Positions 1-8,510 of a stretch of 64,000 bases of DNA are shown here, one piece after another (the stretch's first letter is position 1; every line of letters starts with the position of its first letter). Source of the stretch: Pseudomonas sp. JQ170C (GTDB taxonomy: Bacteria; Pseudomonadota; Gammaproteobacteria; Pseudomonadales; Pseudomonadaceae); assembly GCF_035581345.1 (NCBI RefSeq), contig NZ_CP141608.1:1692001-1756000 (forward strand), in the 5' to 3' direction. Both the position numbers and the translations under genes were made by a program. The notes under the pieces are model-generated. The model ran no database searches. It was not told the origin of the DNA and worked only from the letters and a program-made list of their open reading frames with translations.

Positions 1-2
1 AG

Positions 3-95
3 GCCGCCGCCATTGTGCTGGTGATCGGAGGCGTATGCCTGTCAATGCGCCAGCACGGCCAGGTAGGAGCGGGCTTGCCCCGCGAAGCAGTGTGA
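3..95 (+). CDS. 3' end of a truncated reading frame, probably a membrane protein
   Basis: An open frame runs from the window edge to a TGA at 93-95 and reads AAAIVLVIGGVCLSMRQHG before entering the REP element. A hydrophobic helix followed by a short basic tail is what the last transmembrane segment of a multi-pass transporter such as an EamA-type exporter looks like, but 30 residues are too few to name a family. The last ten or so codons and the stop are encoded by REP sequence. Confidence 0.4.
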   Translation, partial: AAAIVLVIGGVCLSMRQHGQVGAGLPREAV

Positions 96-132
96 CGGGC
101 CAAATGCAATCGCGGGGCAAGCCCGCTCCTAC
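63..132. repeat. REP inverted pair
   Basis: GTAGGAGCGGGCTTGCCCC and its inverted copy are separated by about 25 bases. This is the P. putida-type REP element, and it lies between the truncated frame and the FKBP gene. Confidence 0.9.
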
Positions 133-202
133 GGGCCTTGCAAACAGCGTGCATTCCTGCGAAAAGGCTGCCACGAAATAAAGCGCTTGAACGAGGTAAA
201 CC

Positions 203-541
203 ATGAGCAGCGAACTGCAAATCATCGATCTTGAGCTGGGCGAGGGCAAGGAAGCGGTCAAGGGCGCCCTGATAACCACCCAGTACACCGGCTGGCTCGA
301 AGACGGCAGCACATTCGATTCCTCCTATGACCGAGGCAAACCGTTCCAGTGCGTGATCGGAACGGGCCGGGTCATCAAGGGCTGGGACCAGGGCCTGATG
401 GGCATGAAGGTCGGTGGCAAGCGCAAGCTGGTGGTGCCGTCGCACCTGGCCTATGGCGAGCGCAGCATGGGCGCGATCACTCCGCACTCGAACCTGACCT
501 TCGAGATCGAGCTGCTGGAAGTCCTGACCCGCGACGATTGA
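203..541 (+). CDS. FKBP-type peptidyl-prolyl cis-trans isomerase, single domain
   Basis: The 112-residue protein is a minimal FKBP domain that catalyses cis-trans isomerisation of prolyl bonds during protein folding. Family hallmarks are the YTG motif near residue 28, FD near 38-39, VIKGWDQGL near 57-65 and AYGE near 83-86, all lining the FK506/proline pocket. There is no signal peptide and no dimerisation extension, so it is probably a cytoplasmic monomer like FKBP12, about 108 residues long. A GAGG ribosome-binding site lies 7 bases before the ATG. It is transcribed alone, flanked by a REP upstream and a strong palindrome downstream. Family assignment is certain; the in vivo substrate is unknown. 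Confidence 0.93.
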   Translation: MSSELQIIDLELGEGKEAVKGALITTQYTGWLEDGSTFDSSYDRGKPFQCVIGTGRVIKGWDQGLMGMKVGGKRKLVVPSHLAYGERSMGAITPHSNLTFEIELLEVLTRDD

Positions 542-681
542 TGGCCGTTGGTCTTATTTGTGCAATATCAAGGTATTAAAGTCACTCGTGCTCAGGGTCG
601 AGCACTCAAGGATCGAACCAAACGGGCTTATCGCACTCTCAGTTAGCCCGCTCCACGGATGGAACGACAGACAGGGATCAC

Positions 682-699
682 CCGCGGCCTCGGCCGCGG
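682..699. other. 18-bp perfect GC palindrome in the FKBP-phosphatase gap
   Basis: CCGCGGCC-TC-GGCCGCGG is perfectly self-complementary and lies in the 210-base gap between two same-strand genes. No T-run follows, so it is not a classical intrinsic terminator. It may be a transcript-stabilising hairpin. The rest of the gap shows no gene. Confidence 0.6.
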
Positions 700-751
700 C
701 GTGTCACAGGCGGGTCAGCCACATCCCTTTTGCCGTAGAAGAGCCCGCTCC

Positions 752-1414
752 ATGAAGTTGTCGATCCTGTTCAAGCGTCACCGCCACGCCTTGTGTTCCC
801 TGGCCCTGCTCGGTGGTGTCACGCTGCTGGCCGTGGAAGCCGTCGAAAGCCGCGCCGAGCCTGTGGATGGCGTCCAGACCCTGGTGTTTCTGCGCCACGC
901 CGAAAAACCTGGCGAAGGCTTGGGGCAGCTCAATTGCCAAGGACTCAATCGTGCGCTGGACCTGGCCACCGTGCTGCCGGAAAAGTTCGGCAAAGCCGAC
1001 TATGTGTTTGCCGCCAACCCTTCCCGACATGTGGAAGAGGGCAGCAAGGATGACGCCTACAGCTACATTCGCCCGCTGATGACCATCAGCCCCAGCGCCA
1101 TCAAGCTCGGGTTGCCGGTGAACATCGACTTCGGTGCCAACGACACCGCCGACCTTGCCGACGAACTGCTGCAAGACAAATACCGCAACGCCACCGTCTA
1201 CACCGCCTGGTCCCACGGCTACCTGCCCGAGTTGATAAACACTGTGGCCGGCAAGGCCGTGGGCAAAAAACAGGTCATTACCGAAGACTGGGACGGCGGC
1301 GACTTCGACTCGCTCTATGTGCTGACCCTGACCTGGCATAACGGTAAGGCCAGCCTGCTCAGCCGCAACTACAAGCAGGGCCTGAACAACGGTGCGCAAA
1401 GCTGCCCGACCTGA
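752..1414 (+). CDS. Histidine phosphatase superfamily protein with N-terminal export/anchor segment
   Basis: The 220-residue protein has a basic N-terminus and a hydrophobic stretch at about residues 13-30, which suggests a signal peptide or membrane anchor with the catalytic domain in the periplasm. The phosphohistidine motif FLRHAEKP carries R48 and H49, and a second conserved histidine lies in WSHGYLP at about residue 155. These are the expected catalytic residues of branch-1 histidine phosphatases. The ATG at 752 is preferred over an upstream start because the hydrophobic leader follows it directly. The substrate cannot be inferred from sequence or from the neighbours, which are an FKBP gene upstream and a convergent LysR gene downstream. 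Confidence 0.8.
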   Translation: MKLSILFKRHRHALCSLALLGGVTLLAVEAVESRAEPVDGVQTLVFLRHAEKPGEGLGQLNCQGLNRALDLATVLPEKFGKADYVFAANPSRHVEEGSKDDAYSYIRPLMTISPSAIKLGLPVNIDFGANDTADLADELLQDKYRNATVYTAWSHGYLPELINTVAGKAVGKKQVITEDWDGGDFDSLYVLTLTWHNGKASLLSRNYKQGLNNGAQSCPT

Positions 1415-1426
1415 TGAGCCAGGCGC

Positions 1427-2329
1427 TCAACGCGCGACTTTGGCGATCTGCTCGCGGGCGCGCTGACTGAACAGTTGCAACAGGTCATCCAGGTGATGGG
1501 GATGACTTTCGTTGGCGCGGGTCAGGGCGTAGAGGGTGATCGGCAATGGCGGATCGAGTGGCCGCACGCGGGTGTGCTGCGAGCCGAGCGCGGTGAAGGG
1601 GTCGATCAGCGCAATACCCGCGCCGGATTCGACCATGGCCCGGGCCAGTGAGTAGGTCTGCACGCGAATGCCGATGCGCGGGGCCGGTTCCAGGTGTTTG
1701 AGGTAATTGCCCACTTGCGCTGCCAGCGGGTCACTGCTGCTCAGGCCGATCAGCGGCGCACCGGCCAGGGCCTGGACCGGCAACGGTGAGCCCTGGCTTT
1801 GCTCATCCCACCAGCCTTCCGGGGCCAGGGCGACCAGCACGCCGTGGGCCAGCGCCTGCGTGTTCAGGCCCGGGTGGTCGGGATGGCGCAAGGTCAGGGC
1901 AACATCGACTTCGCGCATCAGCAACTGTTGCACCAGTTCACGGCTGTGATAACTGGAAAGCTCGCATTCGGACTGCGGATGACGTTCGGACCACAGACTG
2001 ATCACCGGCCCAAACAGTGACAGCGCCAGCGCCGGGGTGGCACCGATACGCAAACTCATACCCGGCTGGCGACGCAGGCTGGCAGCCAGGCGGCGAACCC
2101 CTTCGACACTGTCGCTGACCTTGTCCACCTCACGCTCCAGGGCCAGGGCCTCCGGCGTGATCTGCAGCTTGCCGCGCACTCGCAGGAACAAGGGAAACCC
2201 CAGCTGCGCTTCGGCGTGCTGGAGGATTTTCGACACCGCCGGCTGCGTCACGTGCAGCAACTGCGCTGCGCCGCTGATCGAGCCGGTCTGGCGGATGGCC
2301 TGGAATACTTCGATGTGACGCAAGCGCAT
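1427..2329 (-). CDS. LysR family transcriptional regulator
   Basis: The 300-residue protein has an N-terminal winged helix-turn-helix (about residues 2-60, including SISGAAQLLHVTQPAVSK) and a periplasmic-binding-protein-like effector domain to the C-terminus. This is the standard LysR length and architecture. The ATG at 2329 gives the usual MRLRHIEVF start; an ATG four codons upstream is possible. It is divergently transcribed from the D-amino acid dehydrogenase-like gene at 2435, so that gene is its most likely target, with D-amino acids or a related compound as candidate effector. A 13-bp palindrome in the shared intergenic region is a candidate operator. Target and ligand are inferred from position only. 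Confidence 0.9.
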   Translation of the reverse strand: MRLRHIEVFQAIRQTGSISGAAQLLHVTQPAVSKILQHAEAQLGFPLFLRVRGKLQITPEALALEREVDKVSDSVEGVRRLAASLRRQPGMSLRIGATPALALSLFGPVISLWSERHPQSECELSSYHSRELVQQLLMREVDVALTLRHPDHPGLNTQALAHGVLVALAPEGWWDEQSQGSPLPVQALAGAPLIGLSSSDPLAAQVGNYLKHLEPAPRIGIRVQTYSLARAMVESGAGIALIDPFTALGSQHTRVRPLDPPLPITLYALTRANESHPHHLDDLLQLFSQRAREQIAKVAR

Positions 2330-2352
2330 GGCGTACCCCATAACCTTTGTTT

Positions 2353-2365
2353 ATGGCCGGGCCAT
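2353..2365. promoter_or_regulatory. Candidate LysR operator palindrome
   Basis: ATGGCC-G-GGCCAT is a perfect palindrome in the 105-base divergent region between the LysR gene and the FAD oxidoreductase gene, 24 bases upstream of the regulator start. It fits a LysR recognition site near an autoregulated promoter. Assignment is by position and symmetry only. Confidence 0.4.
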
Positions 2366-2434
2366 TTTTATTCATTATCCCGCGGCTGTCACTGACCCTA
2401 GGCTGAAGGCCTGCGGATGGGTGGGTGAAGGCAT

Positions 2435-3670
2435 ATGGCACAGCGGGTAACAGTGATCGGCGGCGGCGTCATCGGCCTGGCAACGGCCTACGCCCTGGTG
2501 CGCGAAGGTTTTGCGGTTGACCTGATCGAGGCGCGTGAGCGCCTGGCCGCTGGCACCAGCTACGCCAATGGCGGCCAGTTGTCCTACCGCTATGTGTCGC
2601 CGCTGGCCGATGCCGGGGTGCCGTTGCAGGCACTGGGCTGGCTGTTGCGCCGCGACTCGCCGCTCAAATTGCGCCCCCGCCTGGACCTGGCCCAGTGGCG
2701 CTGGATGGGGGCGTTCATGGCCGCGTGCCGCACCTCGGTCAATCGCACCAACGCGGCCCACTTGTTGCGCCTGGCCCTGCACAGCCAGGCCACCCTGGCC
2801 CAATGGCGCGAAGACGACCAACTGGACGGGTTCGCCTGGCGGCGCAATGGCAAGCTGGTGACTTTTCGCAACCCGGCCAGCTTTGCCCATGCCCGCGCTC
2901 ATCTGCTCGATCCGCAGGGGCAGCAGGTGCTCGATGCGGCCGGCATTGCCGTGCTGGAACCGGCCCTGGCCGATGCGCCCTTCATCGGCGGGGTGTACAC
3001 CGCCGATGAAGAAGTTGCCGACTGCCACCGCTTTTGCCTGGCCCTGGCGCAGCGCCTGCAAGCCTCGGGGCAGTGCCGTCTGCTGCTGGGCCAGAGCGTG
3101 ACCCGCATTCGTCATGCCAATGGAGTGGTCCAGGCGCTGGAACTGGGCGACCAGGTTTTGCCGGTGGAACGCCTGGTGCTCTGTGCCGGGTACCGTAGCG
3201 CCAGCCTCGGCCTGCCGGGCCTGCAGTTGCCGATCTACCCGCTCAAGGGCTACAGCCTGACCGCACCGATTCGGGCGGGGCATCGGGCGCCGGAGGTCAG
3301 CATCACGGATTACGACCGCAAGATTGTCTACGCCCGGCTTGAATGCCAGCTGCGTGTGGCGGCGATGGTCGATATCGTCGGCGGCGACGAGTCCGTCAAC
3401 CCTGGTCGCCTGGCCACCCTGCATCGCCTGGCCGCCGCCACGTTGCCGGATGCCGCCGATTATGCAAATGCCCGGGAGTGGGCCGGCATGCGCCCGGCAA
3501 CGCCCACCGGCGTGCCCTTGCTGGGCGCCACCTGCTACCGCAACCTCTGGCTCAACCTGGGGCATGGTGCGCTGGGTTTTACCCTGGCCTGTGCCAGCGG
3601 TGCGCTGCTGGCCGAACTGATCGGCGGCCGCGCCCCCGCAATCGACCTCAAGGGATTCACAGCACGGTAG
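2435..3670 (+). CDS. FAD-dependent D-amino acid dehydrogenase-like oxidoreductase (DadA type)
   Basis: The 411-residue protein belongs to the DAO/DadA superfamily. It starts with the Rossmann dinucleotide-binding motif GGGVIGLATAYALVREG (residues 8-24) followed by an acidic residue that binds the FAD ribose, and ends with the glycine-rich HGALGFTLACASG segment typical of DadA. Such enzymes oxidise D-amino acids to 2-oxo acids and pass electrons to the respiratory chain. Length matches DadA (about 430). No alr/dadX racemase is adjacent, so this is probably a paralogue of the main DadA with a different amino-acid range. The stop codon TAG is part of the REP element that follows. Confidence 0.85.
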   Translation: MAQRVTVIGGGVIGLATAYALVREGFAVDLIEARERLAAGTSYANGGQLSYRYVSPLADAGVPLQALGWLLRRDSPLKLRPRLDLAQWRWMGAFMAACRTSVNRTNAAHLLRLALHSQATLAQWREDDQLDGFAWRRNGKLVTFRNPASFAHARAHLLDPQGQQVLDAAGIAVLEPALADAPFIGGVYTADEEVADCHRFCLALAQRLQASGQCRLLLGQSVTRIRHANGVVQALELGDQVLPVERLVLCAGYRSASLGLPGLQLPIYPLKGYSLTAPIRAGHRAPEVSITDYDRKIVYARLECQLRVAAMVDIVGGDESVNPGRLATLHRLAAATLPDAADYANAREWAGMRPATPTGVPLLGATCYRNLWLNLGHGALGFTLACASGALLAELIGGRAPAIDLKGFTAR

Positions 3671-3736
3671 GAGCGGGCTTGCCCCGCGATAGCGGTGTGT
3701 CATGCAGAGCGCATCGCGGGGCAAGCCCGCTCCTAC
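3667..3736. repeat. REP inverted pair
   Basis: GTAGGAGCGGGCTTGCCCC pairs with an inverted copy 30 bases on. The leading GTAG supplies the TAG stop of the upstream oxidoreductase. It separates two convergent genes. Confidence 0.9.
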
Positions 3737-3740
3737 GAGG

Positions 3741-4178
3741 TTATGCCATGGGTGGGAGGCGGCGTTTGACCGGGGTTTTCTTGACGATCGCGGTGTTGGT
3801 CTCGGCATGGCCGTTGAGTTTGTCGAGGATCGTGTCGAGCTCTTCCATCGAGCGCACATGCAGACGTGCGATAAAGCAGTCATCCCCGGTCACCTTGTCG
3901 CACTCGGTGAACTCGGGGATGGCCATGATCTGGCGCTCCACCTCCTGCAACTGCCCCGGCAACGGCCGCACGCGGACGATGGCCTGCAGTTGGTAGCCGA
4001 AACAGCGCGGGTCGATCTCTACCGTGTAGCCCTTGAGCACGCCGCGTTCTTCCAGGCGGCGCAGGCGTTCGCTGACACTGGGGGAGGACAGGCCGCTCAG
4101 TTGCGCCAGGGCCTTGAGCGAGCGCCGGGAGTCCTCCATCAGCGCCTTTATCAATAACTGGTCGATGTCGTCGGTCAT
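3741..4178 (-). CDS. Lrp/AsnC family transcriptional regulator
   Basis: The 145-residue protein has an N-terminal helix-turn-helix (about residues 17-45, LKALAQLSGLSSPSVSERLRRLE) and a C-terminal RAM/AsnC ligand-binding domain starting near residue 60, with the GDDCF motif near residue 100. Length matches Lrp-type regulators. The ATG at 4178 gives the canonical MTDDIDQLLI start; the longer frame upstream of it is not Lrp-like. It is divergent from an EamA-family exporter gene (start 4310). Lrp-family regulators beside exporters often control amino-acid efflux, so the exporter is the likely target. The effector amino acid is not predictable. Confidence 0.92.
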   Translation of the reverse strand: MTDDIDQLLIKALMEDSRRSLKALAQLSGLSSPSVSERLRRLEERGVLKGYTVEIDPRCFGYQLQAIVRVRPLPGQLQEVERQIMAIPEFTECDKVTGDDCFIARLHVRSMEELDTILDKLNGHAETNTAIVKKTPVKRRLPPMA

Positions 4179-4309
4179 GTCGGCCTCGTTAGGCGGATTG
4201 CGAAATTTGCCTTGATAGTAAAGGCAGATTCTCAGCTTAGCCTGTTTTATCCGCTGGAATCGCCCCCGGCGCACTGGTCATAATTTACCCATCGTCTAGG
4301 AGGTGGGTG

Positions 4310-5215
4310 ATGGACAGTTCAATACGCCGTGGGTCGTTCGAGATGGTCGCCGCGATGCTGATTTCGGGGACCATCGGCTGGTTTGTGCTGGTGTCCGGGC
4401 AGCCGGTGCTGGATGTGGTGTTCTGGCGTTGCGTGTTCGGTGCCGGCACCTTGCTGTTGATCTGCCTGGCCATGGGCTTTCTGCGGCCGGGCATCCTCAC
4501 CCGCGTCACGTTCGCCCTGGCGGTGTTCAGCGGGGTGGCGATCGTGGGTAACTGGGTGTTGTTGTTCGCCTCCTATTCGCGCGCCTCGATTGCCATCGGC
4601 ACGGCGGTGTACAACGTCCAGCCGTTCATGCTGGTGGGGCTGGCGGCGGTGTTTCTTGGCGAGAAGATTACCGTGCAGAAGCTGTTCTGGCTGGCGCTGT
4701 CGTTTCTCGGGATGCTGGCAATCGTCAGTGCCCATGGCAGCCAGGGCGGCAGTGGCAGCGACTACCTGGTGGGCATTGGCCTGGCCCTTGGCGCAGCGTT
4801 TCTCTATGCCGTGGCGGCGTTGATCATCAAGCGCTTGAGCGGTACACCGCCACACCTGATCGCGTTGATCCAGGTGTGCACCGGCATCCTGCTGCTGGCG
4901 CCCTGGGCCAATACCTCGGGCCTGCCCAGCGAGGCCGGTGCGCTCGGCTCATTGATCACGCTGGGGATTGTCCACACCGGGGTGATGTATGTGCTGCTTT
5001 ATGGGGCGATCCAGAAGCTGCCGACCGCCTTGACCGGGGCCTTGTCGTTCATCTACCCGATCGCGGCGATCTTCGTCGACTGGTTCGCCTTTGGTCATCG
5101 CCTGGAGCCGCTGCAGTGGCTGGGCGTGGCGGCGATCCTGCTGGCGGCGGCCGGCATGCAGCAGGGCTGGTGGTTCAAGCCGGCGGCCAAGGCGGTTGCT
5201 GTCAAGCCAGACTGA
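4310..5215 (+). CDS. EamA/DMT family transporter
   Basis: The 301-residue protein is almost entirely hydrophobic, with about ten transmembrane helices arranged as two EamA repeats (roughly residues 10-140 and 150-290). This is the standard drug/metabolite transporter layout in the inner membrane. The ATG at 4310 is chosen because AGGAGG lies 5 bases upstream; an in-frame GTG directly before it is less likely. Members export amino acids, purine bases, sugars or drugs, and specificity cannot be read from sequence. Divergence from the Lrp-type gene points to an amino acid or derivative as substrate. Confidence 0.9.
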   Translation: MDSSIRRGSFEMVAAMLISGTIGWFVLVSGQPVLDVVFWRCVFGAGTLLLICLAMGFLRPGILTRVTFALAVFSGVAIVGNWVLLFASYSRASIAIGTAVYNVQPFMLVGLAAVFLGEKITVQKLFWLALSFLGMLAIVSAHGSQGGSGSDYLVGIGLALGAAFLYAVAALIIKRLSGTPPHLIALIQVCTGILLLAPWANTSGLPSEAGALGSLITLGIVHTGVMYVLLYGAIQKLPTALTGALSFIYPIAAIFVDWFAFGHRLEPLQWLGVAAILLAAAGMQQGWWFKPAAKAVAVKPD

Positions 5216-5894
5216 GGGCTGCGCGGTCGATCAGGGCCGCCACTTCGGCGGCCCTGGAGGCCAGCGAGGCATGGCTGGCGTCGAGGTTGAGTGTTTCTTT
5301 GGGCTTCATGCGCTCGGCCATGAATGCCTGGTTGTCCGGGTGGATCATCCGGTCGTGCGTCGAGCGCTGGTACCAGCAAGGTTTGTGCTTCCACGCCGGG
5401 TTACTGATGGTGTCGCCAAAGGTGCTGGCCAGCGGTGCCTTCTGGGTCACGCTCATGACCAGCCCTTCATCCTTGCTCAGGTCCTGGCAGAAACTTTCGT
5501 GGAGTTTGTCGGGTTTGATCCATAGGTAGCCATCAGTGTCCGGTTGCAGGTTGGCCGCCGCTTCAGGTGGATTCTTGCCGGTGATGCTGCCCGGGCTTTC
5601 GCCGTCATCGGGGGCGAAAGCGGCGATGTACACCAGGCCTGCGACGTTGGGCTGATTGCCCATCTGGGTAATGACCGCGCCGCCATAGGAGTGACCGACC
5701 AGCAACACCTTGCCGGGAATCGAGGCGACCATCTTGCGCGTACGCTCGGCATCATCGGCCAGCGAGGTGAGGGGCATCTCCACGGCGTGCAGGTCGCGGT
5801 GACCCAGGCGTGACAATTCTAGGATGACCTTGCTCCAGTGGGCGGCGCCGCCCCAGAAGCCGTGAACCAGAACAATGGTGGGTTTCTCGCTCAT
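5202..5894 (-). CDS. Alpha/beta hydrolase
   Basis: The 230-residue protein carries HGFWGG near residues 11-16 (oxyanion-hole region), the nucleophile elbow GHSYGG with Ser69, and a likely catalytic histidine at about residue 208 in DASHASL. This is the triad order of small cofactor-independent esterases resembling the plant MES/hydroxynitrile-lyase branch. The start MSEKPTIVLVHG at 5894 is preferred over an upstream in-frame ATG because the hydrolase core begins directly after it. It converges on the transporter gene with a 14-base overlap. There is no signal peptide. The substrate is unknown. Confidence 0.88.
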   Translation of the reverse strand: MSEKPTIVLVHGFWGGAAHWSKVILELSRLGHRDLHAVEMPLTSLADDAERTRKMVASIPGKVLLVGHSYGGAVITQMGNQPNVAGLVYIAAFAPDDGESPGSITGKNPPEAAANLQPDTDGYLWIKPDKLHESFCQDLSKDEGLVMSVTQKAPLASTFGDTISNPAWKHKPCWYQRSTHDRMIHPDNQAFMAERMKPKETLNLDASHASLASRAAEVAALIDRAALSLA

Positions 5895-6040
5895 GATCGT
5901 TGCCCGGAAAAAGTGGTGGGAGTGGAAGTTTAGGTGCATTTTCCAGACACCGACGGCTGGCGATCGGCAGGCTGATCAGGGTTCTGCCGACACTGGGCGG
6001 GCAGGGTAGAATAGGCCGCTTTACGCCATCGAAATTGCCC

Positions 6041-6961
6041 ATGACTTCTGTGATCGACACCCTCCAGCACCACCTGCTCGCGGCCCTTGACCCGGCGCCG
6101 GCAGAAACCCGCCGGCTGTTCCATGGCCGTGGCCGCTGCTGGCCGGGGCTTGAGCAGATCACCGTGGACTGGTTGCAGGGCGTGTTGCTGGTGTCGCTGT
6201 TTCGCGAGCCGCCCGAGGGCCAGTTGCCGGCGCTGGAGCAGATGTTGCTGGCGCTGGCCGAGGCGCCTTGCTGGATGGGGCAGGCGATCCTGATCCAGCA
6301 CCGCTACCTGCCTGACAGCCCCGGCAACTGGCTTGTGGGTACCCCCAGCGAGCACTGGCTGATCGACGAGGATGGCCTTCGCTATCAGCTGGACCTGGGC
6401 GTGAAGCAGAACACCGGCCTGTTCCTCGACATGCGCTATGGCCGCCGCTGGGTACGTGAGCAGGCGGCGGGCAAGCGGGTACTGAACCTGTTCGCCTACA
6501 CCTGCGGGTTTTCCGTGGCGGCGGTTGCGGGCGGTGCCGAGCACGTGGTCAACCTGGACATGGCGCGCTCGGCCCTGAGCCGGGGGCGTGACAACCATCG
6601 GCACAATGGCCATGACCTGTCGCGGGTCAGCTTTCTGGGGCATGAACTGTTCAAGTCCTGGGGCAAGGTGCGCAAGTCCGGGCCTTATGACCTGATCATC
6701 ATCGACCCGCCGACCTTCCAGAAAGGCAGCTTCGTGCTGACCCAGGATTACCGCAAGATCCTGCGCCGCTTGCCTGAATTGTTGCGTGAAGGGGGGACGG
6801 TGTTGGCGTGCGTGAACGACCCGGGGATCGGGCTTGAGTTCTTGCTTGAGGGCATGGCCGAAGAAGCCCCAGCCCTGACGTTCGTGGAGCGCCTGGCCAA
6901 CCCCCCGGAGTTCGCGGACATCGACCCGGCCGGCGGCCTCAAAGCGATGGTGTTCGTGTAG
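6041..6961 (+). CDS. Class I SAM-dependent methyltransferase, RlmI/RlmK-like
   Basis: The 306-residue protein has QNTGLFLDMR (123-132), the SAM-binding motif I region VLNLFAYTCGFSVAA (147-161) and the catalytic-site motif IDPPTFQKG (221-229). This combination marks the COG1092 group that methylates 23S rRNA bases. It is shorter than E. coli RlmI (about 396) and lacks its N-terminal PUA domain, so the rRNA position modified, or even whether rRNA is the target, is open. The ATG at 6041 is used because the upstream extension has no family similarity. The TAG stop is contributed by the following REP element. Confidence 0.85.
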   Translation: MTSVIDTLQHHLLAALDPAPAETRRLFHGRGRCWPGLEQITVDWLQGVLLVSLFREPPEGQLPALEQMLLALAEAPCWMGQAILIQHRYLPDSPGNWLVGTPSEHWLIDEDGLRYQLDLGVKQNTGLFLDMRYGRRWVREQAAGKRVLNLFAYTCGFSVAAVAGGAEHVVNLDMARSALSRGRDNHRHNGHDLSRVSFLGHELFKSWGKVRKSGPYDLIIIDPPTFQKGSFVLTQDYRKILRRLPELLREGGTVLACVNDPGIGLEFLLEGMAEEAPALTFVERLANPPEFADIDPAGGLKAMVFV

Positions 6962-7027
6962 GAGCGGGCTTGCCCCGCGATGCGATGTAACTGCCCGATC
7001 GCTATCGCGGGGCAAGCCCGCTCCTAC
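6958..7027. repeat. REP inverted pair
   Basis: Two inverted GGAGCGGGCTTGCCCC units with about 30 bases between. The first unit provides the TAG stop of the methyltransferase; the second ends just before the convergent PepSY gene. Confidence 0.9.
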
Positions 7028-7042
7028 CTGGTCAGTGCTGAC

Positions 7043-8500
7043 TCAGTGGCGAAGCCGTCGCCAGCCCAGCACGATACCGCTGACGCTGATCACCAGCCCA
7101 CCAATGCTGAGCACCACCATCCACACGTCCCACAACGGCCGCCGTTCCAGCAACGGCAGCCAGTCCCAGCTATGCAGCAAGGCAAACAGCCAACGCGACG
7201 CACGCCGGGGCTGGTCCATCACCCCCAGCAGTTCGCCGGTGTACAGGTCCAGGTGCAGCCAGCTCTGCTGCGGGTCATCGAACCGTACTCGCAGCACCGG
7301 CAAGCGTTTGTCCAGATGCCCGAGCATGCTCTGTTCGGCCCGTGCGTAGTAGTAGAAGTCGTAGGCGTCGAGCTGTTCGCTGTGCATCTTGACCGTCGGC
7401 AGAATCGCCTGGGCAGCACCTTCCACTACCTCCTTCGGCAAGCGCCCAAGCACCTGCCCGTCGGCCAGCAGCCGGGTGCGGCCGCCACCGTCATGACCTA
7501 CCAGGTACCCCGTACCGCCAATCAACCGCCACTCCAGCTCCCGCACCACAAAGCCCTCATCGGCAAAGCGTGCGATTGCCTGCTGGGCGGACACCGGGAA
7601 GGCCTCGGCCTGCAGTACCCCACCCTGATAGGCCGCGGTATTGAGCGGCGCATCGCTGCTGAACAGCCGCCACGGATTCATCGACATCAAGCCGCTGAAA
7701 ATCCAGGTGATCGCCAGCACCCCGAACACCAAGCCACCGATATGGTGCCAGCGGGCAAAGCCCCGGTAGGGCGAGCGCGAGCCGCTGCGGTAGGGCTTGC
7801 GCAGGCGCCAGCGCAACACGCCGATCACCGCCCCCAGCAACGCCATCAGCGTGGCGCCCAGCGACAGGTAAATCACCAGGTTGCTCCACAGCCCGTCCAG
7901 GCCGATGCCGCGCAGGGGGTACAGCCAGTGCAGCCAGGCGCCGACCAGGTTCCAGCCACGCTCCACGGCGCTGGCATCGCGCACCACTTCGCCGGTCTGG
8001 CCGGAGACGTAGAGCAAGGTGCCTTGGGCATCGTTGAGCTGCACACGCTGCAACGGACGGTCGGCATCCAGGGCCCGCGAGTGCGTCCACAGGTCTTCCT
8101 GCACCTCCCCTTGATAGCGCGCGGTTGCCAGCGGGTCGTACTGGTAGGCGCTGGTCAAGGCCTGGTCGCGATCGGTGGCGCCAAGGCGTTGCCCGCTGCG
8201 GGCATCCACGGCCACGTTGGCGCCACCGCTGTAGCCGAGCAGGTAGCGCGGTGTACCCGCCACGGTGCTCAAACAGATGCTCGACGGTGCCCGCTCGGGG
8301 TCGGCGGCAGCCAGGGCGCTGCGCAGGTCGACACAGCAGCCCTGCAGATTCAGCACCGGCAGGTGCGCCAGGTGCTCCCGGGGTGTCAGCTTGGGGTAGC
8401 CGACATACAGCATGACCACGCCCGAGAAGAACCACAGGGCCATGAACAGGCACAGGCCGATGCCGAGCCAGCGGTGCCACAGGTACAGGTAGCGTTTCAT
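7043..8500 (-). CDS. PepSY domain-containing inner-membrane protein
   Basis: The 485-residue protein begins with a long hydrophobic helix (KRYLYLWHRWLGIGLCLF, residues 2-19 and on) and has several further membrane segments around residues 190-215, 245-265 and 455-475, separated by periplasmic PepSY-type regions. Proteins of this type (PepSY-associated TM, similar to ferric reductase partner proteins) often sit next to TonB-dependent siderophore receptors and are thought to reduce or process imported iron complexes. It lies 10 bases downstream of such a receptor on the same strand, so the two are surely cotranscribed. The ATG at 8500 starts the first helix. Confidence 0.85.
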   Translation of the reverse strand: MKRYLYLWHRWLGIGLCLFMALWFFSGVVMLYVGYPKLTPREHLAHLPVLNLQGCCVDLRSALAAADPERAPSSICLSTVAGTPRYLLGYSGGANVAVDARSGQRLGATDRDQALTSAYQYDPLATARYQGEVQEDLWTHSRALDADRPLQRVQLNDAQGTLLYVSGQTGEVVRDASAVERGWNLVGAWLHWLYPLRGIGLDGLWSNLVIYLSLGATLMALLGAVIGVLRWRLRKPYRSGSRSPYRGFARWHHIGGLVFGVLAITWIFSGLMSMNPWRLFSSDAPLNTAAYQGGVLQAEAFPVSAQQAIARFADEGFVVRELEWRLIGGTGYLVGHDGGGRTRLLADGQVLGRLPKEVVEGAAQAILPTVKMHSEQLDAYDFYYYARAEQSMLGHLDKRLPVLRVRFDDPQQSWLHLDLYTGELLGVMDQPRRASRWLFALLHSWDWLPLLERRPLWDVWMVVLSIGGLVISVSGIVLGWRRLRH

Positions 8501-8510
8501 CGCGGGCGTC

